64,000 nucleotides of DNA from Liopterus haemorrhoidalis. Lineage: Eukaryota; Arthropoda; Insecta; Coleoptera; Dytiscidae. The stretch spans positions 23,729,279 to 23,793,278 of the forward strand of contig OZ020611.1 in assembly GCA_963971575.1 (NCBI GenBank), written 5' to 3'. The notes below the pieces were generated by a model that worked only from the letters and a program-made list of their open reading frames with translations, was not told the origin of the DNA and made no database searches. The position numbers and the translations under genes were made by a program. Positions 11,401 to 22,089 of this stretch are shown here, piece after piece. Numbering within the stretch: the stretch's first letter is position 1; the number at the start of each line of letters is the position of its first letter.

Positions 11401-11873
11401 AGCCTGGAACAGAATGCACAGCGCGCTACGCCGTCAGCGCGCCGTCATTTGCGACGGCGTTGCGTTAGCGCCGTTGAGAATTTTCGCCTGCACACAATGC
11501 AATAATTTTTAACGCCGTCAAGTGTCATGTGACAACCTATATCTGTGTCTATACGTGCGCTTTCTTTTATTAAAAATATAATGGATGATGAAGACTTGTG
11601 TGTGATGTTATTTATGTTGTATGCAAGTTATTTATACATACAAACACTTTACTATTTAATAAAAACTGAGGTTAGGTGTTCTGCGTCAACGTTCAACGGC
11701 GTCAAAAGTTGGAAGTTGACGAACATTCAGTATCAACGGCGTTCGAACGCTGTAGGACGTTGTCCATTCTGTGCACTTGCGTACGATAGCTTGGTTTTAA
11801 CTTTCTTCTGACAGATAGCGCCGTACGAACGGGGTCAACGCGCCGTCAAACTCGTTGAATTCTGTTCCCCACT
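11401..11873. mobile_element. PIF/Harbinger-like MITE with TTA target site
   Basis: Imperfect inverted termini (AGCCTGGAACAGAAT at 11401; complement of AGTGGGGAACAGAAT at 11859-11873), TTA on both sides, and CG-rich subterminal repeats of GCGCCGTC/GACGGCG. A 3-bp TTA duplication is the Harbinger signature. A short frame from 11581 (MDDEDLCVMLFMLYAS..) resembles the acidic start of Harbinger transposases, so the element probably kept only the gene's 5' end. A related reversed copy lies at about 40530-40826. Confidence 0.75.
11581..11690 (+). pseudogene. Presumed first-exon remnant of a Harbinger transposase
   Basis: MDDEDLCVMLFMLYASYLYIQ..TEVRCS is present both here and, reversed, at about 40540-40640, so it is an ancestral part of the element. 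PIF/Harbinger proteins often start with an acidic, Leu-rich leader of this kind. Identity is inference from context and style. Confidence 0.4.
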
Positions 11874-13020
11874 TTAGATATTATAAATGTTATTACAGAA
11901 AAAAATTTTATACATATAAATTTACAGTTTATATGAAAATAGTTAAATATTTAAGTATTTATAAATCTGAAATGATTAAGAAAGAAGATTACTCATGAGA
12001 TTTTAGCTGTAAAACCATTTTACAATGTTTTTTAAATTGTTGATGTTTATAACAAAAAATGTCAACATTGTTGAAAATGTTGTTGTACGTATCTGAAAGT
12101 CTTATTTTTGGAGAATTAAAATAAATGTTATTGTTTGATTTATTACTATAAAATAAATGTCGATTTCTTATATTGTGCGACGGAACGCGTAGCTTAAACA
12201 AAGAAACTAGTTCAGAGAAATTGTACATATTATTCATTATTTTGTACAATACTAGTACATCAGATAGCGATCTACGGTCTTTTAATGACAACATGTCAAG
12301 TTCGAGCAGTGTTTCGTTATAATCAGTTAGTCTATTGTGATTTTTAAAGCAGATATATTTTAGCGCTTTCTTTTGAATGTATTCAAGTTTGTTAATATAT
12401 TTGTCGTAGAGTGGATTCCATATAACAGAACAATAATTTAAATTACTAAAAACAAAAGCGTAATACAGAGATTTAATAGGCTGTGCAGAGCGGAAATCCT
12501 TAGTAGTTCGGGTTATAAAGCCTAACATTTTTAAAGATTTGGCACAAATGTAACTAATGTGGGGCTCGAATGTAAGTTTAGAATCGAAAATGACACCTAA
12601 ATCTTTAATTTCGGTTATTCTTGAGAGAACATTATTATCAATATTGTAATCATAATTCAAAATGTATCTGTTACGTGGAAATGAAATGACGTGACATTTA
12701 TCACAATTGATAAAAAGTTTATTTTCCTGGCAATATGTAGCAAACTTAGATAATTCCGCCTGTAGGAGATCGGCATCTGATAGACTGCGAATGTTTCTGT
12801 AGATCCTCAAATCGTCGGCGAAGAGTTAGAATAAGAAAAATAGCGGCCCAAGGTGGAACCCTTGTGCCAAACCTGAAGTGAGCTCTACAAAACTGGATGT
12901 GAAACCATTGATACTGACAGCCTGGGATCTGTTACTAATGTGGATATGATCCATCTAAGCAGGTCTGTAGCAGGAAAGTATAGAATGGTTGATTTTAACA
13001 AACGCTTTTTTCAAGTCTAT
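11874..13020 (-). pseudogene. Jockey-like LINE reverse transcriptase C-terminal half
   Basis: On the minus strand a 273-codon frame (12810-11989) starts just after the catalytic box and contains FINCDKCHVISF, IKDLGVIFDSKLTFEPHI, CAKSLKMLGFITR, LYYAFVFSNLNYCSVIWNP, the usual Jockey-clade tail. Upstream, with frame breaks, are AFVKINHSIL, SVSINGFTSSFVELTSG, AQGFHLGPLFF and LFADDLRIY (12795-12825). The order of RT motifs is correct, so this is one element that lost its 5' part and acquired stops and shifts. It is a close relative of 17290-18350. Confidence 0.88.
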
Positions 13021-13164
13021 GCGATAACTACTACGCGCATGTTTTCAGTATTATTTAAAAACTAATTGTAATAATTTACTCATTTCAGGATTTTGTAGAT
13101 ATTTAACACTAGAACTACCGACGTTGAATGTATACCTAACTATACCACGCCCGTCAATTTGACG

Positions 13165-14085
13165 GATATTTTATATATATATATAACGAGTGGTTTACGG
13201 CTGGCGCCGTTTCTCGCTTCCTTTTCGCCAGGCGACTCTGTCCATCCAGTCGCCATCTTGCAGACTTCTTGCCTCCATCGCCTCCCGCACATCCTGAGCC
13301 CAGGTCCTTGCGGGTCGCCCTGGTCTTCGTCTGCGCGCAGGAATCCACTCCCAAATCTTCTTGGGCCATCGGTCATCAGGCATACGCTGGAGGTGCCCAT
13401 ACCATAAGAGTCGTTTGTTTTCTATCGATTCTATGATGGAGTTTTCAACGTTCATAGTTGCTCTTATGGTATCATTACGAACGTGCTCGAGTTTGGAAAT
13501 ACCGCAACTTCTTCTCCAAAAGTCCATTTCCACGGCGCTCAGTCGGGCTTTATTTCTTTGTGTGAGCTCCCATGTTTCTGAACCATAGGTACAGATACTT
13601 TCGACAATAGTTTTGTAGATCACCGTTTTCGTCCTTTTGGTTATATTGTCGTTCCACAATACCGGGTTTAGTTGCCTTATTACACACTTCCCTTGCCATA
13701 TTTTATTGTTAATATCATCTTCACTCTTCCCTCTATTTGATAGGGTAACACCTAGGTATTTAAATGTCTGGCAGTTTCTGATGATTTCGTCATCTATTTT
13801 GAGGTCTCTTCCCTTCTCACCAACAACGAGGTATTCAGTTTTCTGTGTATTTATTTCTAAACCCCATTTCTTATATTCCTCCCTTAGTTTCCTCACCATA
13901 TAGCTGGAATCATCTTCGTCTTCAGCTATCAGAACCTGGTCATCTGCAAATAATAGGGTATACAGTGGATTGCCTCCAATATCTATACCCATATTACTGC
14001 ATTTTCGCCTCCATGCCTTCAAGGCCCCTTCAATATATATCTTGAAGAGGGTGGCAGCCTTGTCTGAGTCCTTTTGTTACAGGGG
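13165..14085 (-). pseudogene. RTE-like LINE 3' end inserted in the piggyBac element
   Basis: A 275-codon minus frame (14022-13195) contains LYTLLFADDQVLIAEDEDD (catalytic FADD), KWGLEINTQKTEYLVVG, FKYLGVTLSN, YGSETWELTQ, MDFWRRSCGISKLEHVRND, LLWYGHLQRM, RRRRPGRPARTWAQDVREAM. Upstream, frameshifted, is KGLRQGCHPL (about 14070). A short TATATA tail lies at 13170-13182, next to the piggyBac left end. The 5' part is truncated as usual for LINEs. The long, nearly intact frame suggests recent insertion. Confidence 0.87.
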
Positions 14086-14228
14086 TATTTTAAAAATTAT
14101 ATTTTTTAACCTTTAAATGAATAAAAACACATGGTAATATAGTAAATTATAAGTTTATTTATTAAAAGTGATAAAAATAATCAAAACAGGTAACTTTTTA
14201 ACTTCTTAATCTAAAAAATTTATTTTAA

Positions 14229-14565
14229 TTATAAAACACATTTTTTGCAGATCGGTCTTTTTGTTAAAGTACATTTTCCACAAACATATTTCTTGCATTC
14301 AGAACAAATAGAATTCGTATTGTTTTTGTTACAAAGTCCTATTTGACAAGATTTACGTGAATCAGACATTTCAGTAGATATTAGGGTAGATTTCATTTGA
14401 AATGTTTCCATGTTCAGCTGCCAATTCTTCGGATAATAGAAACAAAAATTTCTTTCTACTTATATTTATGCCAGTAGTTTCCTTGTACAATACCCAAGCA
14501 TTTATTGCTGCTAAGTCCAGGATATTATAGAAGACATTTTGGACCTTATCTACGCTACCCGTCAA
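14229..14565 (-). pseudogene. piggyBac transposase C-terminal remnant
   Basis: The minus strand from 14535 gives NVFYNILDLAAINAWVLYKETTGINISRKKFLFLLSEEL split over two clear blocks; this is the region just after the DDE core in piggyBac transposases. After a frameshift near 14400 comes a cysteine-rich end (residues CQIGLC.., SICSECKKYVCGKC, PICKKC), the zinc-binding domain that recognises the terminal repeats. All upstream catalytic sequence is deleted. Confidence 0.88.
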
Positions 14566-14775
14566 AATGACGGGTTTTGGTATATTTAGTTATATCTATA
14601 CCAAATTATGAAAATTTAAAACAATTTACAGAAAATGAATAGACATATATAACATTTGTTCTATTCTATTAAAAATCATTGTAACATTTTACCGCTAACT
14701 TACATGATTTTTTTAATTTTTAATGTGAAAATTTAAAATCCGTCAAAATGACGGGTTTGGTAGTTCTAGTGTTAA

Positions 14776-15200
14776 TGGGTGTAAAAACAGAATATTAGAT
14801 GTCTAGGACAATATTTTTATATATAACACTGATAAACACACTATTTGTAACATGGCAAATTTTAGGTATTACTAATATATTTTGATACGCTGAAAACAAA
14901 TCTGAAAACAAAATTATTGTATTACCCATAGGTTTTCTATAACATGCAAATTTATATTTCACAGTATGCAACATTTTTATATTGCGTCAACTCACGACAT
15001 GCATCTGCGGAGACAAACACAACTGGTTAAGATCAGCTGATTCCTACTTATCAGGTCTAAATGTATGCTTCAAAATAGATTACGTGTATAAGTAGACTAC
15101 AGGTATCCCTATCTGTTGTATTTTTTATATCGCAATTGGTAACTCTTTGAGTTCTATGTAATTTATATTTTTTTATTTTACTTTGATTTTGCTTAATTTT
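14776..15200. other. AT-rich DNA, nothing identified
   Basis: No coding or mobile sequence is recognised between the piggyBac element and the decayed gene at 15208. Confidence 0.4.
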
Positions 15201-15207
15201 AAGTATA

Positions 15208-16010
15208 ATGTCTAGGCTGTACTTAAATAGTGCCAACACTTTTTGTTATGTATGCGGAGAGTTGACTTTTAAATTGCAAGAACGTAATTTTACCTCGCTT
15301 GTGCGAAAAGCTTACGCACTTTATTTCGAAGTTAAAGTTGGAAACCAAGAGAAAACATGGGCCCCTCATATATGTTGTAAGACTTGTGTAAGGTTGTTAA
15401 CAGGTTGGTTGTTAGATCAGTAATACTTTGGAAATACCAATGGTTTGAAGAGAACCAAAAGATCATATTACGGATTGCTATTTTTGTCCCACTAATGTAA
15501 CAGGTATTGAACCAAAGTCTAAACATACTATGCAGTATCCTAATTTATTATCAGCTTTATGACCCATCGAACATAATAATGAACTTCCTGTCCCGAAAGG
15601 ACTAGAAACTTGAACTTTAGATAAAGAAGAATCTGAATCCGCTGATTCTTCATGACCACCATGCACAATTCGTGAAAGAAATCGAAACTGATTCTTTATT
15701 TAACGTACCAGAATATTCAACAGAGACGCATCTGATAACACAGGTTGAACTTAATGACTTGGCTCGAGACAAATCTATCAAGAAATATCGTGAATGAAGT
15801 ACTTGATGACTACAAAGAAATGGGATGTCACATCCTGTCTTTAAAAATTCACTTTCTGGACTCTATCTAATTTTTTTCCCAGAAGATCTGGGTGCAGTAT
15901 GTAATGAACATGGGGAACGATTCCAATAAGATATTTCCGCCATGGAAAAGCGATATCAAGGTAAATGGAGCCCAGCTATTTTTTCTGTCTATGCTTTGTA
16001 TCTAAATATT
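15208..16010 (+). pseudogene. Decayed copy of a multicopy arthropod gene of unknown function (CYVCGELTF family)
   Basis: The first 71 codons are open: MSRLYLNSANTFCYVCGELTF, VRKAYALYFEVKVGNQEKTWAPHICCKTCVRLLTGW, with two CxxC-type pairs that look like a zinc-binding module. Downstream, across frameshifts and stops, further conserved blocks follow: EPKDHITDCYFCPTNVTGIEPKSKHTMQYPNLLSAL (about 15450-15560), then FFPEDLGAVCNEHGERF and DISAMEKRYQGKWSPAI (15876-15985). I recall this protein as highly multicopy in insect genomes, without known function and possibly mobile-element-associated. No introns are evident. The copy is inactive. Confidence 0.7.
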
Positions 16011-16062
16011 CATTAAATTAATAAGAAATATATTGGTAAAGACTTAATTTTCTTCAATTTAA

Positions 16063-16660
16063 CCCTGAAAAGACACAGTGGGGTCTCTAAAACCCACGCA
16101 GGTATAAAAATCTGCGTACGCATGCTCGAAAGCTATTGTACCTAATTCAACCCCAATGTAAATTCATTTTCAGTCTAGTATAAACTAGTGAAAGTTGTAT
16201 TATGACCGTTCTGTAAAAGTACTCCATTTTATAACAAAAAATATCTTCTATGTAAGTTAGTTTTTAGGGACAGAAAGACTCAATTTCTCTGTTTGTCGTG
16301 CAGAAAGCCATACTGCCTTGAACACAGGGCAAACAGATGTTTTCAATGCCAAACAGAATAATTATTGTATTATGTATTTTTATTTTATAATAATTGTAAT
16401 TTTTTTATATCTTAATAAAAACATTATAACTTACAAAATGTGTAATATTTTATTTTCGTATTTTGAAAAAAAAAAAAAATACAATTATTTATGATTTTGT
16501 TTTGTATTTGCTATCTTAAATACATTATTTACAGTTTATGAAAATGATTGGGTGAAAAAAAAAGTTCTAATAAATAACTAAATTAAAAAAACATATATAG
16601 GATCTGCCAAAACCCCACTGTGTCTTTTACGTCTAAAAAAATAAGTGTGTCTGTCCAGGG
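16063..16660 (+). mobile_element. Minimal piggyBac-like element with TTAA target sites
   Basis: It starts CCCTGAAAAGACACAGTG after TTAA (16059-16062) and ends ..GTCTGTCCAGGG before TTAA (16661-16664). Both ends share the CCCTG..GACACA pattern and an inner CACAGTGGGG/CCCCACTGTG pair. At 598 bp it keeps only the transposase's C-terminal cysteine domain. It lies within or next to the decayed CYVCGELTF gene. Confidence 0.88.
16269..16361 (+). pseudogene. piggyBac transposase cysteine-rich C terminus
   Basis: The frame 16269-16361 reads DRKTQFLCLSCRKPYCLEHRANRCFQCQTE then a stop, with the C-x2-C-x4-C-x2-H-x5-C-x2-C spacing of the terminal-repeat-binding RING-like domain of piggyBac transposases. 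It has no similarity in detail to the Cys domain at 14229, so a different lineage is involved. Confidence 0.8.
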
Positions 16661-16664
16661 TTAA

Positions 16665-17060
16665 GAAACGTATTCCTCATTATTCACAATGTGTTATTTG
16701 TTTTATAAGTATTTCTCTACTATAAATTATTTATTCCTCTTTCATACCTTAAGAACAAACTAAAATAATTTAAACAATAGGTTGAATCATGATATGATAG
16801 TAGGTGGAGTTACAAGTTTAAACATTTTTTATTATATTTTTAGTTTAAAAAGAAGACGTAAATTTTAGCCATATACATATACAAAAAATCCGTAACATTA
16901 GCCATAATTTTGTCATGAATTAAAAAAATAATTAATTATTTAAAAAATGGAAACTTTAATATTTTACAAAAACGCAGTTTGATCAAAAATTCCTTTCGTA
17001 CGTTTCCGGATCTATTGCACGTCAATGAAATCAGAAAAATATCTTTTTCGTGACTTGATA
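16665..17060 (-). repeat. Family A-related fragment (20-22 kb subtype)
   Basis: Reverse complement of blocks found at 21345-21860: TGTGTTATTTG..TATAAATTATTTATTCCT, AACAATAGGTTGAATCATGAT, and further on GCAGTTTGATCAAAAATTCC. Ends are eroded. Confidence 0.65.
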
Positions 17061-17289
17061 AGATCTGGACACGAAAATGGATGTTAAGATTTCAGCACGG
17101 TATAGAATTAAGTGAGCAAGACTGTAATACCATGTAACTACACACGTTAAATCGTTTGTATCTGCTATTTGTCCACTAAGCAAGGGTACGGATGTGAGTT
17201 CAATTCCAGCTTATGTCAAATAATTTGTGTAAAAATACAAAAAAAGTCAGTAATTAAGTCACAAATGGCTATTTAAAAAATATTCAAAG

Positions 17290-18350
17290 AAATACCTCAA
17301 ATTCAAAGAAACCCCAGGGAGCTCATTTAGCCCCCTTACTTTTAATATCTTCATTAACGACGTGTCAGTATGTTTCCAGAATACAAAATTTTTAATGTAT
17401 GCAGATGATCTCAAATTATATAAGAAGGTGACATCTCTAAACGACTGCCAGACAATACAAGAAGACATTGATCGATTTAATAATTATTGTAACCTCAACA
17501 GACTTAAATTAAATATAAAAAAATGTAAAAAAATAACTTTCACACGTAACCGACATATTATTAACTTTTCGCATAAAATCAAAGACAACAATTTAGAACA
17601 TGTTGAGCAAATTAAAGATCTAGGCGTTATATTAGATTCCAAATTACTTTATGATATACACATAAACTCTGTAATTAAAAAGGCATATAAAATGCTAGGC
17701 TTTATATTAAGAATCAGCAAACCATTTAAGTGTGAAAAAACATTATTAACGTTATATTACACATCTGTAAGAAGTCACCTAGAATATGCCACTGTCTGTT
17801 GGTCACCCCAATATATGGTCTATATAAAGCGGCTTGAAAATATACAAATAAAATTTACAAAACACTTCTACTACCGATTTCCAAACAACCATTTAAATTT
17901 AATAACTTTAGAAAAAAGAAGATTATTTTTGGATGTCGCTCTCTTATTCAAAATAATAAATAATATTGTTGATTGCCCACCACTACTAGATCATTTACGC
18001 TTACACATCCCTAATTACATCACGAGAAATAATTACCTTTTTTACTTATCATTTAACAGAACAAACTCGGCTTTTAACTCACCGCTGAACAGAATCTGCT
18101 TAAACTTTAATAACATCTCAACAAATAACAACTTTCCTGATATATTTTTGCTAAATTTCACACAATTTAAAAAATGTATTCTACGACTGTTATAACTGCT
18201 ATTATAACATCAAAAATTTTACTGTTACTGTAATTTGTGTTACATAAATGTATTAATCTATACTAGTGCCACACTGTTATTGGGCATGTCCTGTTGTGTG
18301 GCCGAATTTTGTAAAATAAAAAAAATAAATAAAAAAATAAAAATACTTAG
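17290..18350 (+). pseudogene. Jockey-like LINE, 3' half with A-rich tail
   Basis: After PQGAHLAPLL (17311-17341), a frameshift in a T-rich run leads into FNIFINDVSVC and a long open frame (17362-18195): LMYADDLKLY (catalytic YADD, 17392-17421), LKLNIKKCKKITF, IKDLGVILDSKL, KKAYKMLGFILR, LYYTSVRSHLEYATVCWSPQY, ending ILRLL and a stop. About 105 bp of 3' UTR follows, then an A-rich TAAA-type tail (18313-18347). The catalytic Asp pair is intact, so this is a young 5'-truncated insertion, related to 11874-13020. Confidence 0.9.
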
Positions 18351-18906
18351 CCGAAAACAAGTTTTATTTTCCAACAAAGTCACCACCAACATAAATACAC
18401 TTATCCCATCGCTTTGCCCCAATGCCTGCTGCATAAAAGTCTTTGGGCTGCAGTCTCAGTCACATGTGTACCTCTCGTTCAACATCGTTATCACTTGCGA
18501 AACGTTTGTAGCCAAGATGCTTTTTTGTAGGTCAAACCATGAGAACCTCCTATTGCAGCTGCTATGCTGTCTATTTTATCCCATTTGTTAGCTCGAACCA
18601 TCTCGTCCACCCGTCTAATTGTTGCAGCATTCGCCATCTGAACGCGGCACCCAGTTCGGTGTTCGTCAACAACTTCTAAGCGCCCTTGAGAGGATTTCTC
18701 GACCCAGTTGTACAATGCTTTACGCCACAAACTCTCTTCACTGTAAACAGGATACATTTCCTTATGGATATCCTTTGCAGGAAGTATTTTGCTCACAAAA
18801 AAACGCACAACATTACGCTGCTCTTCCGCAGATACTCTTCGAGCACGATTGTCATTTTCACTTTGCCAGTGCACGCACACAGCAACTGTCACTTAAGTGT
18901 TATTAA
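18350..18906 (-). pseudogene. Mariner transposase N-terminal fragment
   Basis: The minus frame 18892-18491 gives a mariner paired-box-like DNA-binding half: SAEEQRNVVRFFVSKILPAKDIHKEMYPVYSEESL, KALYNWVEKSSQGRLEVVDEHRTG, TIRRVDEMVRANKWDKIDSIAAAIGGSHGLTY. Downstream (to about 18350) the complement contains FGPKTFMQQALGQS-like and terminal GD-FVGK-NLFS-like sequence, so the middle and catalytic region is deleted. It abuts the LINE tail at 18348. Confidence 0.8.
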
Positions 18907-18997
18907 GCTCGATTGTGCTGCCACCTAATGCCACTTTTGGAAATAGCTCACTGATAGAGCATTACAACATCCGTTACTGACTTTCCCTAATATTTAC

Positions 18998-19851
18998 TAG
19001 AGATGGGTCGTTCATGAACGAACCGGCTCATTGAGCCGACTCGGTACACTGACCGAAGTGACACGGTACACCAAATTGAAATGAGCCGGCTCATGGCTCA
19101 CTGTATAGTTTCAAGTTTCAAGGATACGGTTGGTCGGTCGATTGTGAGCAGTTGTCATCAATTTGTAGGGCAGTTTATTTGAAACTAATAGGCTTAGTAT
19201 GTATTTTCTTACAACCATACTATATAAAAATATTAAAAATATTGCCCAAATCCCAGATGTCCGATTTAACAGGGGAATAAACATCGCCATAAACTTAACA
19301 CATCTGGTTTAAAATACAGTAGCTACATAAAGTGAATTGTTTGTTTCAAAAATGTTAGATAAGAACCGGGGCTAAGCGATGTTCTACCTACAAGCGAACG
19401 ACCGACAACTGACCGGGTCTAAGCGACGTTCTACCTACGAGCGAACGACCGACAACTGACCGGGTCTAAGCAAGAGCCGGCTCTTAGCGACGTCTACCTA
19501 CGAGCGAACGACCGACTACTGACCGGGTCTTAGCAAGAGCCGGCTCATAGCGACGTCTACCTACTAGCGAACGACCGACAACTGACCAGGTCTAAGCAAG
19601 AGCTGGCTCAAAGCGACATTCTACCTACTACCGAACGACTGACCGACCTGTGTCTCGGGATCATGTTTACGGTTCTAATATTGTAAGAACCGGCTCTAAG
19701 CGACGTTCTACCTACGAACTAACGACCGACCTGTGTCTCGAAAACATGTTTACTTAACCGGATCACTGAGCCGGATCAATGAACCGGCTCAACAAACTGA
19801 ACGACCTCCACTGATCCGGTTCCGCAAACTGAGCCGAAATTCCCATCTGTA
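18998..19851. mobile_element. hAT-type MITE with 8-bp target duplication and internal repeats
   Basis: Ends TAGAGATGGG (18998) and the complement of TACAGATGGG (19842-19851), flanked by the 8-bp duplication ATATTTAC (18990-18997 and 19852-19859). The interior is much richer in G+C than its surroundings and is packed with GAGCCGGCTC-like palindromes and ~65-75 bp direct repeats of CTACCTACGAGCGAACGACC (19376-19730). No coding capacity. Confidence 0.88.
19376..19735. repeat. Direct-repeat block inside the hAT MITE
   Basis: Five or six irregular units carry GCGACGTTCTACCTACGAGC, GAACGACCGACAACTGACC, GGGTCTAAGCAAGAGCCGGC. The self-complementary GAGCCGGCTC recurs in the middle units. Confidence 0.8.
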
Positions 19852-19859
19852 ATATTTAC

Positions 19860-20530
19860 ACAAATTACAGGTTCTGCTTAGCCGTTCGCAACCGGCCATA
19901 GTTTCTGATACTTAATGGATGAGATGCTTTATTATTTGTCGAAACGCATTTGCGACTGCATTGATTAGGCATAATTCTGGTCCTGTACTAAGCTCATTAC
20001 ATATTCGTAATAATATTGTCCTACAATGGCTATCAATATAGTACTGGCGGTCCAGTGGAAACCAATGGCGATATATGGAGTTCATCATTAGTTTACACCA
20101 CCGGAAATATGAATATTGGTGGGTTGCTTTCTACAATAGCCTTGTTTGAAATTGTTGTAATGACTCTGTAATGCATAATTGAAAACTAATTGATATTACA
20201 TCTGTTATATGAAGCAAGTTATGCTTAGCTACATGTTATTGAACTAAACTATTGTAGTTCATATTACTTCCTGTGCTTAAACTTTACCAAATTTCATAGT
20301 TTAGTATCTGATTTAAAATAAATTTTCGGTCTAAGATATAATGAGCTTTGTTGTTCTGCTTGTTTCCAAAACCACCAATAATTTGAACTTAACTATAAGG
20401 TAACCAAGAGGAAAAAACTTTCAGTTATAGTAGTTGCTGTACGTAAAACGTACTTGAAAGTTTATATAAGGTGGGCGAAAGAAAGATAGACGATGTTATA
20501 CAGAAATTAAAAGTTTACATAAAAATTACG
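19860..20530. other. No gene recognised
   Basis: Ordinary AT-rich sequence between a hAT MITE and a family A copy. No mobile element ends could be paired. Confidence 0.4.
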
Positions 20531-20536
20531 CATTTT

Positions 20537-22080
20537 TAGGGTAATTTTTGTAGGTATTACCACCAAAAAAACCTTATAACATCACTCATGTGTCTGTCTG
20601 TCTGTACGGTAGAAATTGCAGCTAAACGGCTTACCATAGAAAGTTGACATTTGGCATTCTTATACAACTCTTTGACCCACATATAGGAAAAATACTGAGA
20701 GTTCAAAAAAACACATCCCGAAATAAATATGAACAATATTTTATATAATTAAAAATAAATATTTTTTAAAAGTTTTGAGTGGCATACCAAATGGAATATC
20801 TTAATACGTGGATCAACAAGCAAATTTTTATTTTTGAAATAACTTTTTTTATGGGTTTCTTCCCAAAAATATGTAAAAGCTTTTGTCCTCTACTCTATCT
20901 CTCAGAGAAATTGATCTAAAAATCTGAAAAAATCTCCATTATGGAACATTGATGGGAGCTGGAATAGTTCAACAAGAATTTTTGATCAGATTAGTTTTTC
21001 GAAAAATGTCGATTCTTTGTGTCGTCAATAAAAAAATGTTATCTATTTTTTAAATTTATTGTGTGGTATGAAAAGAAAGCTCTTGGGACGTATATTAAGG
21101 AACGATAAGTAGCTTTTTAAATACGTTTTTTTTTACAAGATTTTAACCAAAATTGTGCTGAAAAAGTTCTTCTCCCGCCTCCTTTTACCCAAAGATGTTA
21201 AACTAAAAATATGAAAAAATTATAGGTAATGTAAACAGATCAATATCTGGGCCGGAAAAGCAAGAGAGAAAATTTTGATACGATTGCGTTTTTGAAAAAT
21301 ATTGCAGTTTTTGTGTTTTTACAAAATTGTTTTTTTTTTCATGTTAAGTTATGGCTAATAATGTTATAGATTTTTTTAATTTATGGCTAAACTCCAATTA
21401 CTAATCAAATCATGATTCAACCTATTGTTTGAATTACTTTTTAAATACGTTTTTTTTTACAAGATTTTAGCCAAAATTGTGCTGAAAAAGTTCTTCTTCC
21501 GCCTCCTTTTTCCCAAAGAGGTTAAATAAAAATCTGAAAAAATTATAGGTTTACATTGATCAGGGCCGGAAAAGTAAGAGAGAAAATTTTGATACGATTG
21601 CGTTTTTGAAAAATATTGCAGTTTTTGTGTTTTTTACAAAATTGTTTTTTTTTTATTCATGTTAAATTATGGCTAATAATGTTATGGATTTTTTTAATTT
21701 ATGGCTAAACTCCACCTACTATCATATTATCAAATCATGATTCAACCTATTGTTTGAATTACTTTAGATTTTTTTTATGGTATCAAATAGGAATAAATCA
21801 TTTATAGTAATGAAATACTTATAAATTAAATAACACATTGTTAATAGTAAGAAATACGTTTCAGAAATTGAAATGCAGAAAAAAACGGATTTTTGGCTGG
21901 TTATTTAAAACTGGTTAAAAAATTTAAATGGAAGCTTAAAAGTGATTATCAAAAATCTGTTGATTTTGATGTGATTATAGAACAAATATTCCTAGACATC
22001 CAATATTATGTTGGCTTTTTACACTTATTAAATTCCTACAAAACCCTGAAATGTGTGAAAGTTCACACTTCACATCAATG
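20537..22080 (+). repeat. Family A element, long subtype with internal duplication
   Basis: It opens AGGGTAATTTTTGTAGGTAT (20537) with a GTCT core at about 20590-20610 and closes CCTACAAAACCCTG (22035-22048) followed by the GTGTGAAAGTTCACAC hairpin. It contains the shared block GTTGACATTTGGCATTC..CAACTCTTTGACCC. A ~325-bp internal segment is tandemly duplicated (about 21110-21433 and 21438-21762). Non-coding. Confidence 0.8.
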
Positions 22081-22089
22081 TTCTTGATG

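Larger units (their letters stand above)
13107..14771 (-). mobile_element. piggyBac-like element with TTAA target sites and a nested LINE
   Basis: Inverted ends CACTAGAACTACC (13107-13119; complement at 14759-14771) are flanked by TTAA at 13103-13106 and 14772-14775. Three subterminal palindromes of type CCGTCAAAATGACGG lie at about 13149, 14559 and 14741. Only the 3' end of the transposase gene remains (14229-14565, minus strand). A LINE (13165-14085) sits between the gene end and the left terminus. Confidence 0.9.

Noticed and set aside
13159..13588. Several plus-strand frames of 66-88 codons
   Set aside because: Antisense shadows of the RTE-like LINE coding sequence on the minus strand.
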